Source: Adineta steineri | Taxonomy: Eukaryota > Rotifera > Eurotatoria > Adinetida > Adinetidae | Reading direction: 5' to 3' | Assembly (NCBI GenBank): GCA_905250115.1 | Contig: CAJNOI010000162.1 | Span: 124,001 to 188,000, forward strand | DNA: 64,000 nt | Shown: positions 1-11,771 of the stretch, piece after piece | Layout: every line of letters begins with the position of its first letter | Position numbering within the stretch: the stretch's first letter is position 1 | Translations under genes and position numbers: made by a program | The notes under the pieces: generated by a model | Told to the model about the DNA's origin: nothing | Databases searched by the model: none | Seen by the model: only the letters and a program-made list of their open reading frames with translations

Positions 1-165
1 GTACAAGTACAAATAGTGTGTACTTCACGAATTTACTTTGCACGGAAACTTAGACACACTGCACTGTTCTATACTGTACTCAGTACTGGTACTGAGTACA
101 ACTGTACTACAGTAAATTGTACCGAGTACCGATACTACAGTGCAGTTGTACTAAGTACTCTACAA
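1..165. repeat. GTACT-rich degenerate repeat, left block
   Basis: The block is built from variants of GTACT/AGTAC. Positions 76-99 form a perfect palindrome, an 11-base arm (GTACTCAGTAC), TG, then the complementary arm. Its reverse complement resembles the block at 830-1060, including a shared AGTACTTAGTACA. The two blocks may be the inverted ends of one element, or the same simple repeat in two places. Confidence 0.55.
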
Positions 166-829
166 CAATACTTTATTTTGCTTCTAAAGTGATTATCTAT
201 TAATATTTAAAAACTTTATACTTTAATGAGATTTGTTGGAATAACGAAAATTGAATGTATTATCAATGTAGTTGTGATATAGTATAGATATACATTAAAT
301 AATTCAAATCATGTCGAGTAATTGTCTGCGTTCATGAATAAGACAAATAATCATAATGAGGTTGAGTGAAAAGCTTATTGGCGAGACACAACAGTATGTA
401 TACATGTCTAGAGTATTATATTAAGTGGTATCATCAAGAGCTTATATTCAAAATGTATTTCCTTTGTATGTATAACAACGTTTTATTCGGATTAATGCTA
501 AGAATGACTGCTGAGCAATTGAAAATACATTTCGATTTTTCTGAAATTGATAATAATCGAATCGATGGATAGTAAAAGTTATGTCATTAGAATTATAACG
601 CCAAAACAGAAATCTTTAGTAATTTCACAGAACAACAAAATATGTTTTAAAAATAACATACGCCTCTCTCATTCGTGCTGTAATGGTAAAGAATGATTTT
701 ATTTACCAAATTTCTAATTTTTTACTATATAATACCTAGAATTTCAAAAGACCTCTGAAATGTATGACTGGCATATAACATATATGAAAACATTCACAAA
801 AGAGTTTTGTTAAATTACAAGGGATCTTA
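166..829. other. AT-rich stretch between GTACT blocks, no gene seen
   Basis: Only short open frames with no recognisable protein are present. If the flanking blocks are termini, this is the interior of a non-autonomous element of about 1 kb. No transposase-like sequence is visible. Confidence 0.4.
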
Positions 830-1060
830 TAAAGTACTTAGTACATGTGTATTTAATACAGGTACTAAGCACGTATTCACTAAAGTATCAGTCCCTAATA
901 CGACCGTACTAAAGTAAAATGTACTTAAGTCCTGGCACTAAGTACACTGGTCCAATAAATAGTATATGTGGTTGTCCTACATAAATGTACTGTGTATTAT
1001 GGATTTTTAAATAAAAAGTACGAAAATACTTCAGTACTGTACGAAGTATCTAATCACTGA
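830..1060. repeat. GTACT-rich degenerate repeat, right block
   Basis: A second cluster of GTACT/AGTAC variants, partly inverted relative to 1-165. The region from 1061 to 1482 is AT-rich and shows nothing recognisable except the start of the next gene. Confidence 0.5.
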
Positions 1061-1482
1061 CATGCACTAATTCATTTATGCAAACTTATATTTCAATTAT
1101 CTGTTGTTGTTTGATATTTACGTCATTTGAAAATGTAAAAGGCATATTCGTTTCTGTCGTTCTGCTATTGAAAATTATCAGTTCGAAGTCAGCAGTTTTC
1201 TTATCACATATTCTTTTTGTTTGAAAGATAACCATGTCAGATGACTATTTATCTAAACTATGTGATATATTATTCTTTTTTTTGGTTTCACAACATTATA
1301 GAATAACTTCTAACTATATCACAACTAATTCCTGCATTTTCACAACATATTAGCAGCTCAGTTAAGTTAAATTAAATGCACCAACATCATGACTTTTTCC
1401 TAATAGCATAGCATAAATAAATGCTCTCATACTCGCAACCTGTGTAAATATAAATATATTTTATTTTCTATCAGATAAAAAA

Positions 1483-4197
1483 ATGTGTGAAAAAGTAGAG
1501 AAAACTCGATACGATCCACGAAATATTCAAGTCAACTTCGATCAAAATGAAACTCTGTTAAAGGCGGGGGTGGCATCACAACAGTCAATGAGAGCACAGT
1601 AAATATTTTAATGTATCATTACATATGCAAAATATATAATTTCATCCTATTATTCGTAGACATCATTGGCAACATGCTGTTTTTTCAACTCAATATAAAT
1701 ATTTGTATGTAATTTCATTATTATTAATCCTTGTTAGTTGCTTTTTGGTTATAATGAGTTATGAACATATAGCACACAAAACAAGTATTGACAATAAGCG
1801 TAAGTTAAATATCATATTTTTGAAATATTCATTCTTATGAAAGAGAACTTGTTAGAGAGTAGCGAAGATTTGAAAAATGATGCAACAAAACTATTGACAA
1901 CTAAAGACAACCACGATGAAAACAATGATCAACTGCTTGAATTACGACGATCGGATTTCGAATATGTGAGTATTTTTTATCCGTAATTCAAAATATATAA
2001 TCTTCCTCAATTAAGCGTGAAATCGAACCACCTGAAAATCTTGGTTATATAAATATCTATATCCGTCAATCCAATCGTCATAGTATTCGACAACAATCTA
2101 AAAAGATACGTTTTCCAGTGGCTCGTTACCATCGCCGACGATTTCGTATGTATTCTATTGTTCTAAATATTCATCTCATCATTCAATAAGAACTGTTTTT
2201 GAAGCTCTTCATGGACCATTTCTCAGTTTTACACCTCGCATTCCAATTTTTGCTGACCGTTTGACAAAACAAACAATTATTTATTCACCAACTGGAGGCA
2301 GTAAGTACTCATATCGATACAAAATATTTCGATGAGGAATATCATTATTATTGTAGTTTATATCTTACCTCCACTGATCAACTTTTATGGTAAAATGTTT
2401 TCGATAGCGGAACTGATTGTTTCTGGTTATGCTAGTTTGGTTAGCAATGGTGGTGAACAAAGTGGTCCTATTAATATGTTGTCATATTTTCAACCAATGC
2501 CATGTATGTGTTTATTTCATTGAAAAATATATGACATATGTTGAGTATTGTTTGTTTAGTGTATGGTCGCGGTATACCCAGAATTAATCCAATGACAGGT
2601 GGTTTTACCGGTGGCATACAAACAAGTTATAAACGGTTCGATACTAGAAAGTATTCTCGAACGCATGCCAATATCGATTTAACGTATGAGACGGAGGATG
2701 ATGATGAAAAGCCACGATCATATCAACGAAACTATTATAAGAGACGACACCCATTAAAACGTCCTCATTCATCAGGTAATAAAGTTCATTATGAATATTT
2801 TTCATTATCTAGTTAAACAAACGGAGTTGAATATTCCATAACTTCTATATGTTCATTTAGCTCCTGCATCCTATTCAGCTGTGCTATATGTTTGGTCTGG
2901 TCAAGATACTTCTGTAACAAATGCAGCTGATTTTGTTGCTGTAATTGATTTCAATGAAAAATCCCCTACCTATGGACACATTCTCAAAACAGTATCTCTT
3001 ATTTCAGATCCTGAAAAGGGAATTGGACAAATAAACAACGAAGCACATCATTCTGGCATCTCTTCCAACAAGAAATATTATATTACTGGAGGTTTACTCA
3101 GTTTTCTATCGAAACAAAAAGAAATATTCGTTTGGGAAATTCCTCAAAATCCAAAAGATGGTCCCAAATTTATCTGTGGAATCGATGCACCAGGTGCATG
3201 TCCAGATGAATTTTTACCCATTGGTAATAGTGAATTTCTTGTAACTATGATGTGTAATGAATCTGCAGGTAGTCCTGGTAATGTAGCAGTAATTGATGCA
3301 GATACGTGCATTGCAAGATCATTACTACGAAATGCTTCAGATATACAAGATTTCAATCCACATGGATTCGGTCGTCTTGACAATGGTTCTATATTCACAG
3401 CAGATTATATTCTTCCAATCACATTGACAAATACTGATGCTTCGACAATTGTATTTCGAAATACTGTTAGGCATATTTTTCCCGATGGTAGTTTACAAGA
3501 TACTTTTCAAGTTCGTTTTCCTACTGAACCTGGATCGACAACAGGACTTGGACATGGCATTGGTTTTATGGAATTAAAAACTATTCCAAATGATCCACTG
3601 GGACGTGCATTAGCTTGTGGAACTAACACAAATATTGTCTACCTATTTGGAGCAGGGATACCTGAACCAATGCCTGTACTTGATGCCTCACAGGTAAATG
3701 ATTATATTAAACGTCCTAGTGCTGGCCTTGTGTCAATCTTTCCCGATGGTTCACGGATGTTAATGACATTTCAAATGCGATTTGTGATGCTAGTTGACAT
3801 TGTAGATCCTTTGCATCCTAAATTTCTTCATACATTTGATTTTTGTACAGATGAATCAGTTCGCGATATGCCTATTCTTTATCCTGGAACAAATCAAACA
3901 ACTACCTTTTCGAAATTTTGTCTCAATAACAGCAATGTCGTTGGTTCACATGGAATAATGTTTCCAAATGGAGAAAATCGATTTGTTGTGTTGAATTATT
4001 TTCTTAAATTTGGCTTGGCACAATTTTCTGGTACACGAACAGTGCACGCATTTAAACTGAACAAAGATTTGACAAATTTCACTTATGATCATCAATTTAA
4101 TCCTAACTTTCAATTTGATACTTCGTCAAAGAAAAAATATTCAACATTTCATTCGTTAAATGCCTATCCACATCATGCTCAATATCTAAAATTATAA
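1483..4197 (+). CDS. Nine-exon gene, C-terminal SBP56-like beta-propeller
   Basis: Exons: 1483-1598, 1660-1704, 1738-1799, 1844-1965, 2016-2145, 2205-2300, 2357-2503, 2560-2775, 2861-4197. All introns are GT-AG, 33-85 bp, and phases agree throughout, giving 756 residues. The last exon (about 445 residues) carries repeated beta-propeller-like blades. An HHSG motif near the start, and a late segment running SHGI, then LNYFL, then RTVHAF, recall the selenium-binding protein/methanethiol oxidase family. The roughly 310 N-terminal residues are unfamiliar: a hydrophobic stretch near residue 60, then a basic, Tyr- and Arg-rich segment. The exon 6 start at 2205 was chosen because the AG at 2190 leads to a frame with stops. 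The enzyme assignment is by resemblance only. The N-terminus could belong to a separate upstream gene, but continuous phase argues for one. Confidence 0.6.
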
Positions 4198-4227
4198 ACT
4201 CAAACTATTTTAATTCTTTCATACTAT

Positions 4228-4260
4228 CTTGAGGATGTGGGTGTGGGTGATGGATTCAAG
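4228..4260. repeat. Short telomere-like element
   Basis: CTTGAGGATGTGGGTGTGGG followed within a few bases by TTCAAG. This is a minimal member of the dispersed family with CTTGAGG.../...CTCAAG ends and TGTGGG-type arms, lying just after the SBP56-like gene. Confidence 0.5.
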
Positions 4261-4367
4261 AGCATAGATATATGCTCAGATTTAATTCTAAACATATTTA
4301 GTATGTCAATACGAAAAGAGATAAGAAGAAAAATGTTCCGTAACATCAGTAGTTATTGATTAGTTAA

Positions 4368-7300
4368 TTAATCGCAAATATTCAAAAGAACAGACAAGTC
4401 ACTATCATAAAAATTTGTTACAACTAAATCTAGTTTATTATCATTGTTTAGATCAGCAGATTTTAATGCTGATGGACCAGTACCAGTTGGATATATGCTT
4501 TGAAATGAAAAGACTCCATTATTATCGCCTAATAACAAACTAAGTGATTGATCATCGAAGTTGATAACTGCTAGATCTAACTTTTTATCATTATTAAAAT
4601 CAGCGGCGATCATTGAATCTGGAGATCGACCAACAGCATATGTCCGTGATAATTGGAAAGTTCCATTTCCATTAGGGACCATGCAAGTATTACGTTATTC
4701 AGAATAGTTTTGATTCATTAAAAAATAAAGGATATTGATGATTCGAGAGGAGAAAGGGATCAAAATGGCCCAAACTCAGATAATGTAATACTTGCATAGT
4801 CTCTTACCAAGCAATACACTTACCATGTTGTCCCATTGATTGGCTATTGCCAAATCCATATTCATATCTCTATTAAAATCAACGGCTATTACGGACGCCA
4901 GATATCGACCAACAGTATAGTCTGTTGAAGTTTGAAAACTTCCGTTGCCATACCCAAGAAGTACACTGATGGTGAAGACGAAATAGTTAGTCACTACTAG
5001 ATCCAATTTTTTATCATTATTGAAATCCGCTGAAATTATCGACCACGGACCACTACCGACTTCATAGTTCGTTGCGATCTCGAACGTGCCATCACCATTG
5101 CTCAAAAGCACACTAATAGATGCTCCATTGTAGTTGGTTACTGCTAGATCTAGTTTAGTATCATTATTGAAATCTGCTGAAGTAATAGATCGCGGCAGTT
5201 CGCCAACGCCAAAATATTTAGGTGCTTGGAAAGTGCCATTTCCGTTTCCAATCATCGTACACACCGAATTATTATGTTGATTAGTTACTACAAGATCTAG
5301 TTTGGTATCAGCATTGAGATCAATTGAAATCATAGAAGCTGGATAATTGCCAACTATATAACTTGTTTGAGTTTGAAACGATCCGTTTGTATTGCCGAAA
5401 AGCAGATTAACGGTATCGTCACGATAGTTAACTACTGCTAAATCCGATTGGTTATCACTATTAAAGTCAGCTACGGTTACAGAGGCCGGATATCGACCAA
5501 CGGTATAGTTCAATTGAGAGGAAAAGTTTCTATTTCCATCACCTAGTAGCACAGTCACCAGCTGATTGGTGTAAAGGACGATTGCCACATCTGTTATCTT
5601 ATCATTATTGAAATCTCCCGCGGCTATACAATACGGGTATTTACCAACGGTATAGGTCTTTCGAGGTTGAAAAGTTCCGTCACCGTTACCATACAATACG
5701 CTGAGAGAGCTGTCAGCATAACTAACTACTGCTAGATCCAGTTTGTTATCATTATCCAATTCGATGGATATAATAGAATATGGCATTTTACCAACACTAT
5801 AGTTTGTTGGGATTTGAAAATCTCCATTCCCGTTTCCAAGTAGTACACTAACTGTGTTGTCCTTTTGATTAGCTACTGCTAGATCCATTTTGTTATCGCT
5901 ATTAAAATCTGATGAGATGATTGAATATGGACCTGGAGAAACGGAATACTTTATTTGAGTACGAAAACTACCGTCCCCATTTCCTTTTAATAAACTAATA
6001 GTGTTGTCATCGAAGTTGGCTATTGCTAGGTCTGATTTATGATCATTATCAAAGTCAGCGGACACAATTGAACTCGGAGTTTGACCAACGGCGTAATTCG
6101 TCGGAGTTTGAAAAGCTCCATTCGCATTAGCTAGCAGTATACTGACGGTACTGTCATTGGAGTTGACGACTGCTATATCTAATTTACCATCATTATTAAA
6201 ATCAGCAGATATAGCATACATCGGTTGTCGACCTACGTCATAGTTTTGTATGGCTTGAAAGCTCCCGTTCCCCTGACCCAGTAGTACACTAATTGTATTG
6301 TTATATTGGTTGGCAATTAACAGATCCATCTTTTTATCATTATTCAGATCGTAGGATAACACAGAAATTGGACCACGGCCAACATCATAAAGCCATGGAT
6401 ACTTGAAAGCTCCTTGTCCATCACCAAACAAAATAGTAACGGTGTTAACATCTCGATTGGTCACTGCTACGTCTATTTCTCTATTGTTTCTGAAGTGACC
6501 CAGCGCCGCATAAGATGGATCGCTTCCAACGCTATATTTTTTGGATTGTTCAAAAGGTCTCTGGCAGATAGTCTCTAAAAGAAGATAACATTGAAATAAA
6601 ATACTTTTTACAGAAAGAGCAATATTAAATAGGTAATAATTATCTACGTTTAAAAGAGATTTCATCATACTAAATTACCTGGCAAACAAGTCTCCTTACT
6701 TTTTGATTACTCTGAAATTTTAGCCAAAAATTGAAAAAGATCTTACAGAAAGAAACGAAGTCACTCTAGGACACTTCATCTGTATCTGTAAGTAGAATAA
6801 GAACATCAAAAATCATACTTGGAGATCTATGTCCTATAACAGCGCCAAGAACAGTTGCCACAATGATTATAATAGTCAATAAACATACTGGAATGATAAA
6901 TCTCTTCTTTCTGTAGCAAGCACGTCTTGTAAATATAATAAGAAATATCATGAAAAATACAGTTAATAAATGTATAGTTAAACTTACCCAATTTTAGGAT
7001 AAAGACATGCACCTAAATATAGATATACTATTAGTTCATGATAAATCAGTGAAAACTTTAAAATACCTGGAAATGGAGGTTCTAGTAGTACTTCCTCTGG
7101 CTCTATCTGTTTCAAATGAATGATATAAAGATCAGGTGCTGGACTGAATTGAGACTGAACGATCATTTGAGTACCAGGTAAAAGAAGTACTTCATCTTCA
7201 TTAACAAAATGTGAATGAGCTCGCACATCTCGACTGTTTATAGCTTCAACAGAGAATAATGTCCGTTTACCATCATCACCCAAATACATATTGTTTTTTA

Positions 7301-8060
7301 GAACGGGTAACGAAGTCGTACACGATGTAAAACTCCACCAGATAACTGATGTACCAGGTGGAAATTGACCGCTTAAATCTTTGGTTACTCCTCGCCAAAT
7401 GACTAATGATGGAACGCATGGTAATTTAGTTAGCGCAGTTAAAAATAGTTTTAGATATTTGAAATAAGGTCGTAATTTCTCGCGTGGCTCCTTTTTGAGT
7501 GTGTGATTGAGCATTGAATAGAGACTGCGATGCTTTCCTTCCCATTCAAGTGTATATAAGCGAATAGCGGCACTCTCATCGACTGTGAGTTTATCAGGTG
7601 GTGGGTTCGGTGTTTCTTTTAGTGCTCGTTGAACATAGACTGATAAATTATCAATAGTAGTAATTAGCGGAGCACATGCTTCGGTTAGAGATACTAACGG
7701 CTCTTCTGCATACTCAATAATAGGTCCAAGATTCGCTGTGATGTCGTTGATATTATTCATTTGTTTCAGAATCAAGTCATTGGGAATGACTTCCACGCCT
7801 CGATTATTTCTTGTTTCAAGGTGATTCAAAATTTTAGTAGAATGTTCTGTTGCAACCATTCCTTCTTTTTGATCTTCTACATTTAAGTTTATATGCAATG
7901 TGTCGAAACTGTACGGTAAATCAGTATTGATTTCCATGTCTTTGCCTAATATTGGTTGTTGATCATTCAAAAATTCATCACCAAACGTAGTTTCATGTAG
8001 CTCAAATTGATCATGATCGGTTGTCATCGCTATTTTTGACTTCTTATTATGACTCTCCAT
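4368..8060 (-). CDS. ADP-ribosyltransferase / membrane segment / 14x FG-GAP protein, MITE-interrupted
   Basis: Exons on minus: 8060-7067, 7012-6988, 6925-6819, 6574-4368. Exon 1 holds an ADP-ribosyltransferase (ART) domain with the R-S-E layout of arginine-type enzymes: Arg in WRGV, STS-like WWSFTS, and EDE before LLLPGT. Exon 3 encodes KKR followed by one hydrophobic span of about 22 residues. Exon 4 encodes FG-GAP/VCBS repeats of about 49 residues with Ca-binding-like loops (DFNNDxxxDLAV) and many N-glycosylation sites. The positive charges before the span predict a cytosolic ART domain and an extracellular FG-GAP propeller. A 129-bp MITE (4675-4803) interrupts the thirteenth repeat and adds a stop. 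Removing it with one TSD copy restores a 1066-residue frame, so this copy is likely null unless the insert is spliced out. ATG 8060 was chosen; further upstream the frame has only a TTG. Confidence 0.75.
4672..4806. mobile_element. 129-bp Tourist/PIF-Harbinger-like MITE in an FG-GAP exon
   Basis: The element is 4675-4803 with TTA target duplications at 4672-4674 and 4804-4806. The 24-bp terminal inverted repeats differ at 3 positions; 13 bp (4681-4693 and 4785-4797) match perfectly. A 3-bp TTA duplication is typical of PIF/Harbinger MITEs, and a TA-type mariner MITE is the alternative. The empty site reads in frame through the repeat consensus LLGNGNGTF. Confidence 0.8.
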
Positions 8061-8717
8061 TGTCTTATACTTTTTGTAAATGAGAACTAATGCTAGAAAA
8101 TTCAAATTAATAATAAAACAAAAGTGTTCGAAATATGTGCTAATTGATTGCTATTCAATAGATGAGATGATGGCGAGTAAATAAACGCAAGGCATCTCTC
8201 TGAATGAATTTTGAATATTCCTAAAAATTAAATCAGTTTCCAGGATTTTTATCAATTGATAAATGAAGAATATATTTTTATGTCTTATAATAATCTTTGT
8301 TTTTCTTGTAAATATATGAAGTTACAATCCGAATTAGAATCTTATAAAAATAATCAAATACACTTACTGTGATATATAATCGAACGAGAAAAAAACAAAA
8401 CGAATTAAGAAAAAGTATATTTTTATCTCTTTTATAACAGTGATCAGTCATCCGTTAGTTACTTTTTTCGTATTAAAAAGTAAGAGGTAGAAGAAATCAT
8501 GCCTAATATATTTTGCTTTCCTGCATATACTGTATTACTTATAAGTAATGTATAAAGGTATATATATATAGAACAATTATATCACACGCTTGCGAAATAT
8601 ATGCATTTAATAATATGAGTAATATCGATCACGATTATTTTATTCAATAAATGATCGATTCTAATAAGAAACTCTTCATTATAAATAGAATGAATTTGTT
8701 TAAATATATATATTTAA
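8061..8717. other. AT-rich intergenic stretch, no gene seen
   Basis: The 5' flank of the ART/FG-GAP gene. No coding sequence or RNA gene was recognised. A short palindromic AT tract (AAATATATATATTT) borders the following element, and a similar one recurs near 9530. Confidence 0.4.
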
Positions 8718-9446
8718 GGGTGACCGGTCATTTCGGTAAACGACAGTTCGTCCCCTACTATTCGTCCGGCACGATTCGGCCTAAATGCCATTTGTCCGAT
8801 TTCATTTTGTCTCTTTACAATTCGTCCTAATTATCTCTTGTCCCATTACACTTCGTCCTTTTACACCTCGTGCAAATTTACTCCTTCTCATATATTTTAT
8901 GATGTAGTTTTTTGAAGAGCAATTTCCATAGGAATTGAAAAACCAACTTGAGGATAGGTGTGAGGGTGTAGGTGTGGGTGTGGGTGTGGGTGTGGGTGAG
9001 GCTGTGGGTGTGGGTGTGGATGTGGGTGTGGGTGTGGGTGTGGGTGTGGGTGTGGGTGAGGATCTGGGTGAGGGTGTGGGTGTGGGTGAGGATCTGGGTG
9101 TGGGTGGGGGTGAGGGTATGGATGTGGGTGTGGGTGAGGGTTTGGGTATGGGTGTGGGTGTGGGTGAGGGTTTGGGTATGGATGTGGGTGTGGGATCTGT
9201 ATCTTCTTTATTCACGTCCACCCTATACCCACACTCACCCTAAATTGTAATTTATATTATCGTGATAAAAAAATGAATACCTAACTTTTGGAACGAGATG
9301 TAAGAGGACGAAATGTAATGGGACAAGAGATAATTAGGACGAATTGTAAAGAGACCAAATGAAGTCAGACAAAAACCATTTAGGACGAATTAAAAAAGGA
9401 CGAATAGTAGCGGACAAAAAAAAAAGGCCGAAATGTAGGGGTACCC
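8718..9446. mobile_element. 729-bp long-TIR element with telomere-like core
   Basis: Two inverted arms of about 160 bp (8718-8885 and about 9280-9446) align with scattered mismatches. Each contains several copies of TTCGTCC, read as GGACGAA in the right arm. Between them lie about 250 bp of degenerate TGTGGG units, then a short spacer with TTCACGTCC and a C-rich strand (9221-9240). No transposase is encoded. Such subterminal motifs often bind a transposase, so this is probably a non-autonomous DNA element. No convincing target duplication was found. The Pro-Thr and Gly-Val open frames in the core are repeat artefacts. Confidence 0.6.
8947..9240 (+). repeat. Degenerate TGTGGG array with terminal fold-back
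   Basis: G-rich on the plus strand from about 8955 to 9195 with units TGTGGG, TGAGGG, GATGTGGG and TTTGGG, then a spacer and a short C-rich run, CCACCCTATACCCACACTCACCC. TGTGGG is the telomere unit reported for bdelloid rotifers. Here it is interstitial and partly palindromic. Confidence 0.8.
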
Positions 9447-9687
9447 ATACTATCACACAATTACAAATTTCTAAATTATTTTTATATTCAACATTGAGAT
9501 CACTTTCTTTAACGTTGTTTTTTCTTGATTAAATATATATATTTAATCTTACTTTTATCACTTGCGCTAGATATTAAATTATCAATAATATATTCATCTA
9601 TTCACTTGAAAATACTGAATTATTCAATATATACATTTTTTTATTGATTATTCTTTTTATATTTAATATTTTATACATATACAAAGA

Positions 9688-10692
9688 TCAAAAATAATCC
9701 CCTGACCAAAAAACAGTAGAACCATTCGAGTAATTAATTTTGATCTTTTCATATATTTCTTTTGGTAATCGAATATTACGCATCATTATTTCTTGGTTAA
9801 TACCAATTTGAAGAGGACCAGCCCATTCAGTCAATTCTTCAATTGTCATATATTTTGGTAATGCAAACAGACAAATAACTTTATTTGATCCATAACGTTG
9901 TCGAATCTCTGTTGCAGCTAAAGATAATAATTTTTGTTCAAGATTACGATTTGGTGCTTGCCATTCCAATACACATATATCTGCTTCATTGTCGGACTTA
10001 CCAATTACTACATAACCTTGTTCTTCTTCCTGTTCATATAGACAAACAATAGCACCATTGCTTTCCCATCTCATTTTAACCCAATGTTGTAATATTGTAG
10101 ATGGAGTTCGAACAATTTGATAGATACGTGGATTATTCGAATGAATTTGATGTAAAAGTTCAAAATCTTTAGACGAAAGATCAGATATTGGACGCCATAC
10201 AACATCGATATCTAATGGGCTAATAGTTTTCCATTCAATGATAATTTTAATAGGTTGAGGTACTTGTTCCCATCCAAAAACTGAATAATGATTGGGTCTT
10301 CCAGTACCTAACATTGATAGATCGAATTCATTACTTTTCTCCATTTTCTCAATAGCCATTTGTAAAAGATGTCGAGAAAGACCATGATTTCGATATTCTT
10401 CTCTAGTAGCTACATTGGTAATACCACCACAGAGATATTTCTTATTGTTTTCATTTGAGAATAATGTTAAACGTCGAATATGTAATGTACTAATTAATTT
10501 ATCATTATACCATGCACCCAATGTATCACCTTCTTCATAATTTGGTGATGCATTCAATGAAAAATAAGATTTTTCCACATTAGGATTTGTTTTAAAGATA
10601 GGACACCATAAATCTACTGCTTGTTGTTGTTCATGCTTTTCGACATAACGATAAATAATCGATGAAATATCAATATTTGATACAGAGTTCAT
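9688..10692 (-). CDS. Eis-like GNAT N-acetyltransferase
   Basis: A single-exon frame of 334 residues. The N-terminal half is a GNAT domain with an acetyl-CoA-binding motif (NVATREEYRNHGLSRHLL; V-x4-R-x2-G-x-type loop) followed by a YSVFGWE segment like the FGFE motif of the family. The C-terminal half resembles the second GNAT-like lobe of bacterial Eis-type acetyltransferases, which acetylate amino groups using acetyl-CoA. The start at 10692 was chosen because homology-like sequence begins soon after; the frame stays open upstream to 10962 but looks non-coding there. The lack of introns beside intron-rich neighbours and the bacterial look make horizontal transfer plausible but unproven. The substrate is unknown. 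Confidence 0.7.
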   Translation of the reverse strand: MNSVSNIDISSIIYRYVEKHEQQQAVDLWCPIFKTNPNVEKSYFSLNASPNYEEGDTLGAWYNDKLISTLHIRRLTLFSNENNKKYLCGGITNVATREEYRNHGLSRHLLQMAIEKMEKSNEFDLSMLGTGRPNHYSVFGWEQVPQPIKIIIEWKTISPLDIDVVWRPISDLSSKDFELLHQIHSNNPRIYQIVRTPSTILQHWVKMRWESNGAIVCLYEQEEEQGYVVIGKSDNEADICVLEWQAPNRNLEQKLLSLAATEIRQRYGSNKVICLFALPKYMTIEELTEWAGPLQIGINQEIMMRNIRLPKEIYEKIKINYSNGSTVFWSGDYF

Positions 10693-11771
10693 CGTATTAA
10701 TTATACACCTATTAAAAATATGAAGAATATTAAATCCTAATTCGATAATGATATAAATAAAGTATTGATTCATGGTCGTATGGACTTCGTAAACTCTTAA
10801 AACTATCAACTCAATAGCAAGAATTAAAACAATATTTATTTTTCGATCTCTCCTATTTTCTATCAACAGGAAAATGTAGATCGTGTAGAATAATCTATTA
10901 TCAGAACGGGAGAAAAAATGTATAAAGCGCTTATCAGACAGAAATGTGCCAATATCTATCATTTTCTTTTCTTTTCTTTCTTCTGTAACAAGGCAGACTA
11001 TTCATATTTATCGTGTCATAATATCATCTACATGAAATTTCTCTCGTCTATCTATCTCATTGTTCTTGACAGTTCATTGAATAATGAGTCATTAATAAGA
11101 AAAAATCTCTTATTATATATTCAAATATTGTTTGAAATATATAAAAGAAAAGATCAAAGACAAAGAAATCTTATTTTTTTTATTGAATATGTAAAATAAT
11201 TCTTTGTAAGCAAATTCAAATAATCAAAATCTAATCGAAGCCAATGTAATACATCTGATTTAATAATTAATGATCTTATTATAGATTTATTATTATTTTA
11301 ATTTATTGTATCATTGATTATCATTGGTTTTATATTATCTTAATCAGAATTCAAATTTCACAATTATAAACTTTATACGAAATTAATATTTCGTTTGATA
11401 GTATATCAAGGATGTATATTTAATAAAATTAGAAAAGTTAAATTGTTAATTTAATTAATAGCAAAAACAAATCATATTCATGTGTCTTTCAATTGTGACA
11501 CACAACTCGTCCATCTCTAATATACAATGAATTTTTCAATCGAGCATGCATTCTGTTACGCCCTTTTTTTCTATTCTCGAAATCAAACTTTTGATTAAAA
11601 TCATGAATTGAATTTACTCAAAGTATGAAAATCACATGACATATTCGAAGCCGTTGAAATGAGTTCATTTTTGATTATTTTTTTATTATACAAACCATAT
11701 ATATGTATACGTGTATTTTTTTTATTCAATTCAGATCGAAATCAGCTACCAATCTACTGACAATACAAATA
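10693..11771. other. AT-rich intergenic stretch, no gene seen
   Basis: Short open frames here have biased AT-rich composition and no recognisable protein. From about 11345 the sequence matches, inverted, the stretch down to about 37575, so it belongs to arm 1 of the inverted duplication. Confidence 0.4.

Noticed and set aside
2191-2204. Frameshift in the SBP56-like gene at exon 6
   Set aside because: Using the AG at 2190 breaks the frame, but the AG at 2204 restores it and gives a consistent 756-residue model.
4675-4806. Non-canonical intron with paired ends in the FG-GAP exon
   Set aside because: The inverted ends and GTAAGA suggested it, but TTA duplications and TIRs fit a MITE better, and there is no AG at the 3' edge.
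8947-9240. CRISPR array
   Set aside because: Repeats are 6-base units without unique spacers, in a eukaryotic genome.
8802-9250. Pro-Thr and Gly-Val or Trp-Val proteins on both strands
   Set aside because: They are frames of the degenerate TGTGGG array; all frames are open because the repeat lacks stops.
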